NCBI RefSeq assembly: GCF_000314895.2
Contig: NZ_CM001773.1
Location: 767,841 to 799,620, forward strand
Reading direction: 5' to 3'
Source of the DNA: Providencia sneebia DSM 19967
Lineage (GTDB): Bacteria > Pseudomonadota > Gammaproteobacteria > Enterobacterales > Enterobacteriaceae
Length of the DNA: 31,780 bases
Shown piece after piece: positions 12,062 through 19,718 of the stretch (its first letter is position 1; the number at the start of each line of letters is the position of its first letter). The notes under the pieces were generated by a model that ran no database searches, was not told the DNA's origin, and worked only from the letters and a program-made list of their open reading frames with translations. Made by a program: the position numbers and the translations under genes.

Positions 12062-13015
12062 ATGAATAAAAAAGAAAATATGAATTCCCTTGTTTCAGAT
12101 GTTCTTTCAGCAGCTGCACCTACTGCACCTACCGCAGATGTTAGCACGGTATCCCAAGTGATTACGGGGACTGGACCCGTTGCATTAGATTTAGTGATCA
12201 TTATTGATACCAGTGGTTCTATGTCTGATGAATCTCAAGATCTTAGTGATCAGATTGATGCTGCGATTCAGAATGCATCAGAAAAATGCCCTTCGCGACT
12301 TAGAGCAACTTTCTTAGGTATTCAAGGCACTTGGGATAATACGAAATTTGATCAATCTGTCAGTGATTACCTGATTGGACGTGGTGTTAAAGAGGCAAAT
12401 TTACAAGCAAGAGCACCTTTTAAAGAAGCTGATGGATTAGATCATAGGGGAAATCGCGAAGATCTCTGTCGTGCAGTCATTGATGCCAGTAAATATTTTG
12501 ATTGGCGAGAGAATGCTCGTCGGGCAATTTTTGTGTTGGGTGATGAAGGTATGGAAGGGGGCGGGGGTATTTTAACTCAAGCAGCCATTGATAAAAATGA
12601 TGAGGCTATATCTGTTGCACAGCAGGAACAAGTCAAGGTCTACACATATCAAGGCACACCCAATGACGATCCTTCTAATCTCGATAGTTTTCCGTCACTT
12701 GCAGATAGAGATAAAATCACCAAAGAGTATGAACGGCTGGCAGAACAAACGGGTGGGCGCTCTTATATTTATACTACGGGGATCGCTAATTTTTCATTAG
12801 TTTTACAAGAAATTCTTTGTGATAGTTTGAATCCACCGGCTAAACCAAATGTTAATGGTAAAGCTAATTGCGAAAGTGTGTGTGAGCAGTTACCAACTAT
12901 TTTAGCAACAATTGGTCGGTTAGCTGAGATCTTGAATAAAGCCATTGATGCATGCTGTAAAGATGATCATGATGATAGTAAGAAAGATAAGAAACTTTGT
13001 CGTTGTAAACATTAA
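12062..13015 (+). CDS. VWA-domain protein with cysteine-rich C-terminal tail, function unknown
   Basis: I do not recognise a named family. The start chosen is the ATG at 12062, because AGGAA lies 7 bases ahead of it; an in-frame ATG at 12008 would add 18 residues but has no such site. The product is 317 residues. Residues 16-30 are an Ala/Pro/Thr-rich linker. Residues about 41-255 form a von Willebrand factor A domain with a complete MIDAS start D49-T-S-G-S53 and a late acidic LGDEG (D161) likely to complete the metal site. The last 65 residues hold seven cysteines (C253, C270, C274, C298, C299, C313, C315) and a run of Asp/Lys (KDDHDDSKKDKKLCRCKH). No signal peptide or membrane segment is visible, so it is probably cytoplasmic or exported non-classically. 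VWA domains usually mediate metal-dependent protein contacts. Confidence 0.8.
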   Translation: MNKKENMNSLVSDVLSAAAPTAPTADVSTVSQVITGTGPVALDLVIIIDTSGSMSDESQDLSDQIDAAIQNASEKCPSRLRATFLGIQGTWDNTKFDQSVSDYLIGRGVKEANLQARAPFKEADGLDHRGNREDLCRAVIDASKYFDWRENARRAIFVLGDEGMEGGGGILTQAAIDKNDEAISVAQQEQVKVYTYQGTPNDDPSNLDSFPSLADRDKITKEYERLAEQTGGRSYIYTTGIANFSLVLQEILCDSLNPPAKPNVNGKANCESVCEQLPTILATIGRLAEILNKAIDACCKDDHDDSKKDKKLCRCKH

Positions 13016-13032
13016 TATTTAGCATAATAAAA

Positions 13033-13057
13033 GGCGAGCAATATTGTATTGCCCGCC
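13033..13057 (-). terminator. Terminator between the convergent VWA gene and dcuC-like gene
   Basis: GGCG-A-GCAAT (13033-13042) pairs with ATTGC-C-CGCC (13048-13057), with one mismatch. On the minus strand the stem is followed by TTTTATTAT, so it fits best as the end of the pepT-dcuC transcript. It may also stop the VWA transcript from the other side. Confidence 0.75.
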
Positions 13058-13092
13058 TAAGTAATTTATTAACTCATTAATATCAATGCTGA

Positions 13093-14466
13093 TTAATAAA
13101 AAATGCCGATAATAGCGCAATGGATGACAAAGCCGACAAGTAAAGGCACGGCTGTTCGTTTAACAACATCAAATGGCTGGAGTTTTGCGCCACTGGAAAC
13201 GGCAATGATAACGCCTGAAACTGGAGACATCCCTCGTCCCATGTGCGATGCTTGCTGCATTGGTAAGATCATCGCGATAGGATTAACGCCCATGCTATGA
13301 GCAATTTGTGGAATCAATTCGACAAAAGCTAAGAATGGTGCATTTCCTGAGCCCATGATAATGGCTGCTGCCAATGTCACTAACGCAAAGACAAGTGCCA
13401 TCGCAAATGGTGGTAAACCGACAGATTCCGCGAGCAGAATAAGTTGGTCAATTGCACCACTGACTTTAATACCATGAGCAAATACGCCTGCGGCAACGAG
13501 TAATCCAACTACATTACTAAAAGCATGACCCATGCCATTTAAAAAATGTTGGAAGCCATTACACACTACTTTGAAATTGTGAGTGCGCAGTGTTTCGATG
13601 AGCATACAAATCGCCATTGAAATTAAGACGATTGTGACGACATCAAGATGAATTCCTTCAAAGAATAAATTCGACGATCCCACTGCCATGATAATTGGCA
13701 GCATGGGTAAAATAGCATAATAGCTAGGGATGTTCTTTTTCTTTTCTTCTCCTTCATGTGATTGGACGGCTTTACCAATAGCAGGAATAAAGCCAATTTT
13801 TCGGTCACAATGACGTTGCCAGAAAATATGTGTGATACCAACAGCAAGAACAGTCGCTAGTGCCGCAGGACCTTGATAGTACAACACATATTCAACAACT
13901 GACATATCCACTGCTTTAGCACCACGAATGGCATCAATCGCAGTTGGCGTGTAGGCAACCCCAAGAGAAGTGGCGATAACACCGGCAGCGGAAGCTGGAG
14001 ATAATCCAAGCCCAATCATGATTGGAAACATGGTACCCATGAGTAGAACAGCTAAGCCTGTTGCTGATGGGATCGCAAGTTGCAATATACTCGCCAATAA
14101 AAATGAGAAAAATAGCAGGACATAAGGCGAACGCATATTTTTCAAAGGTTTAGTAGCGACGCTGACAACGGCTTCATTCGCACCAATATGATCCATATAA
14201 TGGGCGAATCCCATCAATGCCATGATCATTAAGCCGAGATCGGCGGCACGGCTACTAAAGAGGTCGCGCATGACTTCAAAGGAGTCTAGCCAAGTTAATC
14301 CTGTAGAAGCTACATTTTTAGGTAAGATAGATCCCCAACCGAGAGCTTGGGTACATATCATGAGAACCAAACCAGCAATAAATAAGATAGGTTCTGCCTT
14401 GTAGCCTTTGAGTATAAACCGCGCGACCAAAATAACGATAATAAGAACCGTTAAAATTGGGATCAT
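13093..14466 (-). CDS. DcuC-family C4-dicarboxylate transporter
   Basis: 457 residues, almost entirely hydrophobic, with about a dozen predicted membrane segments, so an inner-membrane carrier. It aligns along its whole length with E. coli DcuC: ARFILKGYKAEPILFIAGLVL near the N-terminus, LGLMIMALMGFAHYMDHIGAN, MGSGNAPFLAFVELIPQIAHS, and the C-terminal GRGMSPVSGVIIAVSSGAKLQPFDVVKRT. DcuC exports succinate or exchanges C4-dicarboxylates in anaerobic cells. Here the gene overlaps pepT by ATGA and has its own GGAG site 7 bases ahead of the ATG, so it may instead handle amino acids or dipeptides released by the peptidase, as suspected for other distant DcuC-like carriers. Family assignment is firm; the substrate is not. 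Confidence 0.85.
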   Translation of the reverse strand: MIPILTVLIIVILVARFILKGYKAEPILFIAGLVLMICTQALGWGSILPKNVASTGLTWLDSFEVMRDLFSSRAADLGLMIMALMGFAHYMDHIGANEAVVSVATKPLKNMRSPYVLLFFSFLLASILQLAIPSATGLAVLLMGTMFPIMIGLGLSPASAAGVIATSLGVAYTPTAIDAIRGAKAVDMSVVEYVLYYQGPAALATVLAVGITHIFWQRHCDRKIGFIPAIGKAVQSHEGEEKKKNIPSYYAILPMLPIIMAVGSSNLFFEGIHLDVVTIVLISMAICMLIETLRTHNFKVVCNGFQHFLNGMGHAFSNVVGLLVAAGVFAHGIKVSGAIDQLILLAESVGLPPFAMALVFALVTLAAAIIMGSGNAPFLAFVELIPQIAHSMGVNPIAMILPMQQASHMGRGMSPVSGVIIAVSSGAKLQPFDVVKRTAVPLLVGFVIHCAIIGIFY

Positions 14467-15716
14467 GCTTTAGCTCCTGGCTTGAAACGCTCAGCTGTGA
14501 TCTGCACGACTTGCTTTAGCACATCACTTGCTGCATATAGCGATTTAACGGGCAAATATTCATAGATGGAATGGAAATTATGTGCACCTGTGAAGATATT
14601 TGGGCAAGGTAATCCATTTTGAGATAACGCCGCACCATCATAACCACCGCGCATTGGGATTACTTTTGGGGTAATACCACAAGCTTGGTAGGCTTCGACA
14701 GCAACATCAATTGGATAACGGTTTTCACCTTGTAAACTGTTATAAACGTTGGAGTAGCGATCGGCTAATGAGCATTTGATGCTGCCTTCTCCCCACAGCT
14801 GTTCGCAACATTCAGATAGTTTTTTCAAGAACGCCATTCTTGATTGATAGCCTTCTTCGGTAAAATCACGAATATCCATTTTTAGCACAGTACGCGCGCT
14901 GTTACCTGACATCTGCTTTACCCAATAATAACCTTCACGCCCCTCGGTATATTCTGGCGCTTCACCACCGGGTAGCATAGCGATAAATTTTTGTGCCATT
15001 AAAAGTGAATTGATTAATTTTCCTTTTGCTGACATTGGATGAGCCGATTTACCTGTAAAGATAATTTCAGCATCACCTGCATTCCAGTTTTCATAAACTA
15101 ATTCGCCAATACCGCAGCAATCAAGGGTATAGGCGAAGTCTGCACCAAACTCTTGCACATCAAATACTTTTGCGCCTCGTAAACCTTGTTCTTCATCAGG
15201 AACAAAACCGATTTTGATTGTACCGTGTTTAATTTGTGGGTTTTGTTTAAAATATTGGAGCATGTCCATAATGGAAGCGATGGCTGCTTTATCATCAGCG
15301 CCTAGCAGGCTAGTACCATCGGTGACAATAATGTCATCACCGAGGTAGTTGGTCAGTTCAGGAAATTCGCTTTTACGCAGGTAAATATTTAATTCTTTGT
15401 TTAAACACAGATCTTCGCCGTTATATGGCAAAATTTGTGCTTTAGTATCATTGGTTTGTTCTGCACTGGTATCTAAATGTCCAAAGAAAGCAACAGTTGG
15501 AACATCATAATCGAGGTTTGACGGTAATGTTGCAGTGACAATGGCGGTATCACGTAATTTGATATCTTCAACGCCGAGTGCTTCTAGCTCTTTCACTAAT
15601 TGTTTTGCTAAAACACGCTGCCCTTCTGAAGATGGCATAATGCCAGCGGCGCCTTTTTCCCTATCGGTGGTGGTGTTAATTTGTGTATAAGAAATAAATC
15701 TATCGACAATATTCAT
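14463..15716 (-). CDS. pepT: Peptidase T-like tripeptide aminopeptidase (M20 metallopeptidase)
   Basis: 417 residues from the chosen ATG at 15716. An ATG three codons upstream (15725) is only one base from the GGAG motif, whereas 15716 is ten bases away and matches the family N-terminus (MNIVDRFISYTQINT). Dinuclear zinc motifs are in order: GHLDTS (H80, D82), LLGADDKAAIA (D141 bridging), PDEEQGL (catalytic E175, E176), TLDC (D199), and the C-terminal GAHNFHS histidine. PepT removes N-terminal residues from tripeptides in the cytoplasm. Similarity to E. coli PepT is clear but moderate, so it may be a paralogue with a different preference. It is the first gene of a two-gene operon with the dcuC-like carrier. 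Confidence 0.85.
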   Translation of the reverse strand: MNIVDRFISYTQINTTTDREKGAAGIMPSSEGQRVLAKQLVKELEALGVEDIKLRDTAIVTATLPSNLDYDVPTVAFFGHLDTSAEQTNDTKAQILPYNGEDLCLNKELNIYLRKSEFPELTNYLGDDIIVTDGTSLLGADDKAAIASIMDMLQYFKQNPQIKHGTIKIGFVPDEEQGLRGAKVFDVQEFGADFAYTLDCCGIGELVYENWNAGDAEIIFTGKSAHPMSAKGKLINSLLMAQKFIAMLPGGEAPEYTEGREGYYWVKQMSGNSARTVLKMDIRDFTEEGYQSRMAFLKKLSECCEQLWGEGSIKCSLADRYSNVYNSLQGENRYPIDVAVEAYQACGITPKVIPMRGGYDGAALSQNGLPCPNIFTGAHNFHSIYEYLPVKSLYAASDVLKQVVQITAERFKPGAKA

Positions 15717-16170
15717 TACTTTCATTCTCCAGCATTATTATTATGAGTATTTTTTGTATCATGAATAATAAAAAGATAAATATTGAATCGATAAAATTTC
15801 TTTAAAATGTTACGGAGGATATAAAATTGATAATTAGAAGAAGATATTATTAAAATAATGAATTATTATACTGGCCTTTTAATTTTATCATTAAATGAGA
15901 ATTTTCAAATGTCATGCAACTCTATGTTGTATATTGGTTTTTTATTGTTTTCTCTAAGATATGTTGATAATTAACATATATTTTTTAACTTTATCTAATT
16001 TGTGATAAATTAGATATTAATATCATGAATACAAGTATAGATTATTTTTTATAAATTAATAAAGTTATCTTAAAATAAACATAAAATATTTGATTTAAAT
16101 ATAATCTTATCTCCACTAATTTTGTTAAATGACATAATATATATCAATATCTTTAATCTATTCTAAGAAA
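15717..16170. other. AT-rich gene-free region upstream of pepT with two palindromes
   Basis: No gene seen. It separates the pepT promoter side from the thi terminator. Two perfect inverted repeats stand out: ATATGTT (15959-15965) with AACATAT (15973-15979), and TATCTAATTT (15992-16001) with AAATTAGATA (16007-16016), a 10-bp arm with a 5-bp spacer. Both are 240-300 bases upstream of pepT, so they could be operator sites or, given the composition, chance. I could not find a good FNR or CRP match. Confidence 0.4.
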
Positions 16171-16204
16171 ACAAAGATAATATCTTCCTTGATATTATCT
16201 TTGT
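16171..16204 (-). terminator. Terminator of the thiamine operon relic
   Basis: ACAAAGATAATATC (16171-16184) and GATATTATCTTTGT (16191-16204) form a perfect 14-bp stem with loop TTCCTT. Read on the minus strand the stem is followed by TTTCTT. It lies 5 bases beyond the stop of the thiC'-'thiH relic, where the original thiH terminator would be. Confidence 0.85.
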
Positions 16205-16208
16205 AAGA

Positions 16209-16658
16209 TTAGCGGCCTAAGTATTGATCCCAATCTTTCCAAACAGGTTGTAGCCCAGCGCGAATGAGTGATTCAGCAACTTGCGCTGCGCTGCGGTTAT
16301 CATGACGTTCGGCAATCCAAGTTGCTCGGATTTTTTTCAGCCCTTTATGTACATTTAGTTCCGAAGCCGGGTCGCCATAAGGGCCTGATGTATCATAAAC
16401 AGGCACTGGCTCATTATCTTCAAATTGCGGATTATCTTTATCGCCGCCAATTAATGTTTGTGAGAGTTGGATTTCTCTCATGGGAACTTGAATATCTTCC
16501 CGTGATCCCGTTAAGTAAATACGTTGGGAATTAGGAAATGAAACACCGGAAATAGTGTTGATAAAATCTTCAGCTGCATCACGTTGTGCTTTACGCGTTC
16601 GTGCCGGTGCTGCTTTTGGTGATAGATCAGTTGTTGGTATAATTGAGTTTTGGGACAT
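16209..16658 (-). pseudogene. thiC'-'thiH in-frame fusion, relic of a deleted thiCEFSGH operon
   Basis: 149 codons. Residues about 1-118 are the N-terminal region of ThiC (HMP-phosphate synthase): [54 protein letters not shown]. From H119 on, the sequence matches the end of ThiH (tyrosine lyase): [18 protein letters not shown] then [13 protein letters not shown], residue for residue with the E. coli tail HDDRRPEAVAAALTAQGL then [13 protein letters not shown]. The junction lies near 16300-16310. Everything between is absent: most of thiC with its Fe-S cysteine motif, thiE, thiF, thiS, thiG, and most of thiH with its radical-SAM motif. Neither enzyme activity can survive. The ribosome binding site (AGGA, 7 bases before ATG), upstream TPP riboswitch and downstream terminator are all retained, so the relic may still be expressed. 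The in-frame junction argues against a random assembly error. Confidence 0.88.
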
Positions 16659-16860
16659 AGCAAATTCCTGACATTGTCACAGGCTATTACGTTTAAACGC
16701 ATAGCGGGTTTATCGTAGAAAGTTGCTTGTCTAGAGTTCGGATGGAGTAATGGTAAGATGCGGCAGCGCATTTTAGGGTGTTGTCATTTTCGATATGTTG
16801 CTTTTTTCATCAATCTATCGATGGAAAAAATGAAATAACCAAAATGATGACGCTAAATAA

Positions 16861-16962
16861 TTACTCTTGTTCCCTTCGCAGGTATTAACCCGATCAGGTT
16901 CCGCGGATCCCGAATTAACGGTCTCAGCCTGCACATATTTATGTACTAGGCACTCCGACAAG
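16861..16962 (-). ncRNA. TPP (thiamine pyrophosphate) riboswitch
   Basis: The minus strand carries the THI-box in the right order: GTCGGAGTGCC, then GGCTGAGACC, then CGGAACCTGATCGGGTT, then AATACCTGCGAAGGGAAC. The GGAGTGC/CTGAGA pyrimidine-sensor arm and the GATCGGGTTAATACCTGCGAAGGGAA pyrophosphate-sensor arm are both complete. In enterobacteria this aptamer represses thiC when TPP is plentiful. Here it sits about 200 bases upstream of the thiC'-'thiH relic and so controls only a scar. No intrinsic terminator is obvious in the 200-base expression platform (16659-16860), which suggests control of translation or Rho access. Confidence 0.95.
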
Positions 16963-16969
16963 AAAGTTC

Positions 16970-16997
16970 AGTATAAAGTTTCTTCGTTATTGTTCAA
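16970..16997 (-). promoter_or_regulatory. Promoter of the thi relic
   Basis: On the minus strand, TTGAAC (16997-16992) and TATACT (16975-16970) are separated by 16 bases. Transcription would start near 16962, right at the 5' edge of the TPP aptamer, which supports the assignment. Confidence 0.65.
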
Positions 16998-17180
16998 GCA
17001 ATAAGTGTGCTGGCTGCATTCAGCGACTTAAACCACCATCTTCTTTTCTCTTTTTTCTGTCACGCATGATAAGCAGATATCGTTTTGATTGCTGCTTTCT
17101 CTTTTACATGAATGTATTAGAGGAAAAAGATTATTTTAATGGTACGAAATTCTCACTCAAAAATAAGAATATGTTAAAAG

Positions 17181-17843
17181 CTAAAGCACCCAATGATACT
17201 GTTGCCAGTACTTTGCCTTGGCAGCTTGCTGTAATTTTTGATCGCCATTGACAATAAACACCTCATCAGCAAACTCACACATTGGGAGATCATTTGCAGA
17301 ATCGGTATAAAAATAGAGATAAGCATCCGTGATTTTCTGATGTTGAATCCATTGCATCAGCCGCTTAACTTTGCCTTCTTTAAAGGTTGGAATACCCTCA
17401 ATTTCAGTCGTGTAGCAGCCTTGGTTCTCTTTTAGGTCAATCCCCATAGCAATATCTGCATTGAGATGTTGTGCAATTTTTTTGACAATAAATGATACGG
17501 TTGCAGAAATGATAATCACGGGGATCGCTTGTGATCGGTATTGTGCGATCGTTTTGACGGCATCGGGATAAATACGCGGTAAAATTCGTGTTGCCACAAA
17601 ATCATCTAGCCAGCTATCGACTTGTTGAATGGGAACGCCAGCTAATGTTTGCAGGTTAAACTGCAAATAAGCTGCCATATTGAGCGTGCCAGCATTATAT
17701 TGCGCCATCATTTCTTTATCAGCTTCAACAAAGCTGGGATCAGTAATGATGTTGTTATCCCATAAATATTGAGTCCAAAGAACACTGCTATCTCCCTGAA
17801 TAAGCGTGTCATCAAGATCAAAAATAGCCAATTTGGTTTGCAT
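17181..17843 (-). CDS. HAD-superfamily (IB-type) phosphatase
   Basis: 220 residues. All four HAD motifs are visible: motif I FDLDDTL with nucleophile D9 and acid/base D11; motif II IISATVS (S113); motif III lysine in FKEGKVK (K155 or K158); motif IV YTDSANDLPM with D181 and D185. The helical cap between residues 15 and 95 and the DSANDLPM form place it near the phosphoserine-phosphatase-like IB subfamily of small-molecule phosphomonoesterases. A strong AAGGAG lies 7 bases ahead of the ATG. It is the last gene of the six-gene ABC operon, 40 bases after the ATPase gene. I infer that it removes phosphate from the imported compound or from the product of the upstream phosphodiesterase. Substrate unknown. 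No clear terminator follows before the thi promoter. Confidence 0.85.
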   Translation of the reverse strand: MQTKLAIFDLDDTLIQGDSSVLWTQYLWDNNIITDPSFVEADKEMMAQYNAGTLNMAAYLQFNLQTLAGVPIQQVDSWLDDFVATRILPRIYPDAVKTIAQYRSQAIPVIIISATVSFIVKKIAQHLNADIAMGIDLKENQGCYTTEIEGIPTFKEGKVKRLMQWIQHQKITDAYLYFYTDSANDLPMCEFADEVFIVNGDQKLQQAAKAKYWQQYHWVL

Positions 17844-17883
17844 CGTATTCTCCTTGTTGTGTTTATTATGCGAGAAACTGTTA

Positions 17884-18900
17884 TTAACTCAGAGCACGAA
17901 TTTCATTTTTATTAAACATGAGTTCAAGGTGTGTTCCTGGCTCTAATAAACGTTCAGATGAGCGATTAAGTAAATCAACCGTCATATTACCAGCAAGTGT
18001 ATTGACTGAGTAACGAATGATATTGCCGAGTAGCTGGTGGTCAAGAATAACGGCATCCACAGGATGGGAAATGTGCTCACCATAATGCCTGCCAGCTTCT
18101 TTTACATAAATGGATTCAGGCCTAATAGCAAGAATACCTTGTAAACTCAGACCTAATAATTCATTGGCTTTTTCGGCTTCAACAAGGTTGTAGTGCCCCA
18201 TAAAGCGAGCAACAAATTCATTAGCTGGCTGAGTATAAATATTTTCGGCTGTATCACTTTGAATAATAGAACCTTTATTCATTAAAAAGATACGGTCAGA
18301 CATAATCATCGCTTCATCTTGGTCATGCGTGACAAAAATGGTGGTGAGATTCAGTTCACGTTGTATATGACGAATTTGTTGGCGAAGATGTTTTCTAATA
18401 CGGGCATCCAATGCAGATAAGGGCTCATCTAACAGCAATACTTGTGGTTTGACAACCAATGCGCGAGCGAGAGCAACGCGTTGGCGCTGTCCACCTGATA
18501 ATTGATGAGGATATTGCTGCTCTTTACCTTCGAGTTCAACAAGTTCAATGACTTTGGCAACGGCTGTTTTTCTCTCGTTACTTTCTACTTTTTGCATTTT
18601 TAAACCAAAGGCAATATTTTCTTCAACTGTCATATTGGGGAACAGTGCATAGCTTTGAAAAACCATGCCGACACCGCGTTGCTGAGCTGCCTGTTGGGTA
18701 ATGTTTTTGCGATTAATATAAAGCTCACCATTATCAGGTTGCTCTAGACCCGCAATGCAGCGTAATAAGGTGGACTTTCCGCAGCCACTTGGACCGAGTA
18801 GGGTGATAAACTCACCTTTTTCAATGGTGAACTGGATATCAGTAAAAACATTATTTTGACCAAATGATTTACTTAGGTTTTCAGCAATAACGTAACTCAT
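17884..18900 (-). CDS. ABC transporter ATP-binding subunit (PotA/FbpC/PhnT type)
   Basis: 338 residues. The nucleotide-binding domain occupies about residues 1-235: Walker A GPSGCGKST (36-44), Q-loop Q82, signature LSGGQ (134-138), Walker B VLLLDEP (D158, E159), H-loop H192 (FVTHDQDEAM). A C-terminal regulatory TOBE-like extension follows (about 240-338). This architecture is typical of importers for polyamines, iron, phosphonates or sugar phosphates. It energises the two permeases encoded just upstream. The start codon overlaps the previous stop (TAATG), so translation is coupled. Confidence 0.93.
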   Translation of the reverse strand: MSYVIAENLSKSFGQNNVFTDIQFTIEKGEFITLLGPSGCGKSTLLRCIAGLEQPDNGELYINRKNITQQAAQQRGVGMVFQSYALFPNMTVEENIAFGLKMQKVESNERKTAVAKVIELVELEGKEQQYPHQLSGGQRQRVALARALVVKPQVLLLDEPLSALDARIRKHLRQQIRHIQRELNLTTIFVTHDQDEAMIMSDRIFLMNKGSIIQSDTAENIYTQPANEFVARFMGHYNLVEAEKANELLGLSLQGILAIRPESIYVKEAGRHYGEHISHPVDAVILDHQLLGNIIRYSVNTLAGNMTVDLLNRSSERLLEPGTHLELMFNKNEIRALS

Positions 18901-19718
18901 TATTTATCTCCAGACCGGCTCATACGCATTGCAAGCCAAGTGAGCAGCAATGTGAATAGAAAATAAGACATCACTAACGCAGAGGTGAAATGACCACTCG
19001 TTTGACGCATATTAAATAAGTAAATTTGTAAGGTTTCATAACGTGTTCCCACCAAAATATTGGCAAAAACAAACTCACCCATCAAAAATGAAAATGAGAT
19101 CAGCAGTGAAACCAGAAAGCCTTTGCGAATATTCGGCAATATAATCAAGAAAAACGCTTTAAATGTGCTAGCGCCTAATAGATGTGCAGCATCCATTAGG
19201 TCATGCAAGTTAATGCCTTGGAAACTATTGGCTAGCGCTCGGTACATAAACGGCAATGTGATGGTGAAATAGGTGCCGATTAAAATCCAAGGTGTTCCAA
19301 CTAGCATTAAAGGCTCATCTGCAAAAATTTGCAGTAACCCAACGGATGAAACAACAGGCGGGATGGCAAAAGGTAAAATAATGAATAGATCCATCAAACC
19401 TTTCATTTTTGGGAAGCGGTAAAAAACAACAAAGGTCACGGGTAAAATGACGACGGTGCTAATCAATAATGTGCCGAAACAGATAATTAATGAGCGACCA
19501 AAAGCCATTAAAAAACGCGGATCTTGCCAAAGCTGTAAGTACCATTTTATGGTTAGGGCATCCGGTAATACAGTGGCTCCCCATTGTGTTGCCATAGAAT
19601 AGATAAATGTTGCAATGATAGGTAACACGAGCAGTGCAGCAACACTGATTAAAATGAGTTTATGTAACCATAATCCTGAGTTCTGTCTCGTTTTTATCGT
19701 GAGGCTATGATTTTGCAT
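18900..19718 (-). CDS. ABC transporter permease (second)
   Basis: 272 residues with about six membrane segments, beginning near residues 20-40. The cytoplasmic EAA loop that docks on the ATPase is DLMDAAHLLGASTFKAFFLIILP (about 173-195). It belongs to the binding-protein-dependent permease family that works as a heterodimer with the permease encoded upstream. Its start lies 14 bases inside that gene, and its own stop overlaps the ATPase start. The tight packing indicates one transcript and one complex in the inner membrane. Confidence 0.9.
   Translation of the reverse strand: MQNHSLTIKTRQNSGLWLHKLILISVAALLVLPIIATFIYSMATQWGATVLPDALTIKWYLQLWQDPRFLMAFGRSLIICFGTLLISTVVILPVTFVVFYRFPKMKGLMDLFIILPFAIPPVVSSVGLLQIFADEPLMLVGTPWILIGTYFTITLPFMYRALANSFQGINLHDLMDAAHLLGASTFKAFFLIILPNIRKGFLVSLLISFSFLMGEFVFANILVGTRYETLQIYLFNMRQTSGHFTSALVMSYFLFTLLLTWLAMRMSRSGDK

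Noticed and set aside
16801..16835. Hairpin in the thi leader as the riboswitch terminator
   Set aside because: The self-complementary stretch around ATCAATCTATCGAT has its T-run on the 5' side in the transcribed direction, so it cannot act as an intrinsic terminator for the minus-strand transcript.
17066..17251. A 61-residue reading frame on the plus strand between the thi promoter and the HAD gene
   Set aside because: No ribosome binding site or family resemblance, and it runs antisense into the 3' end of the well-supported HAD gene.
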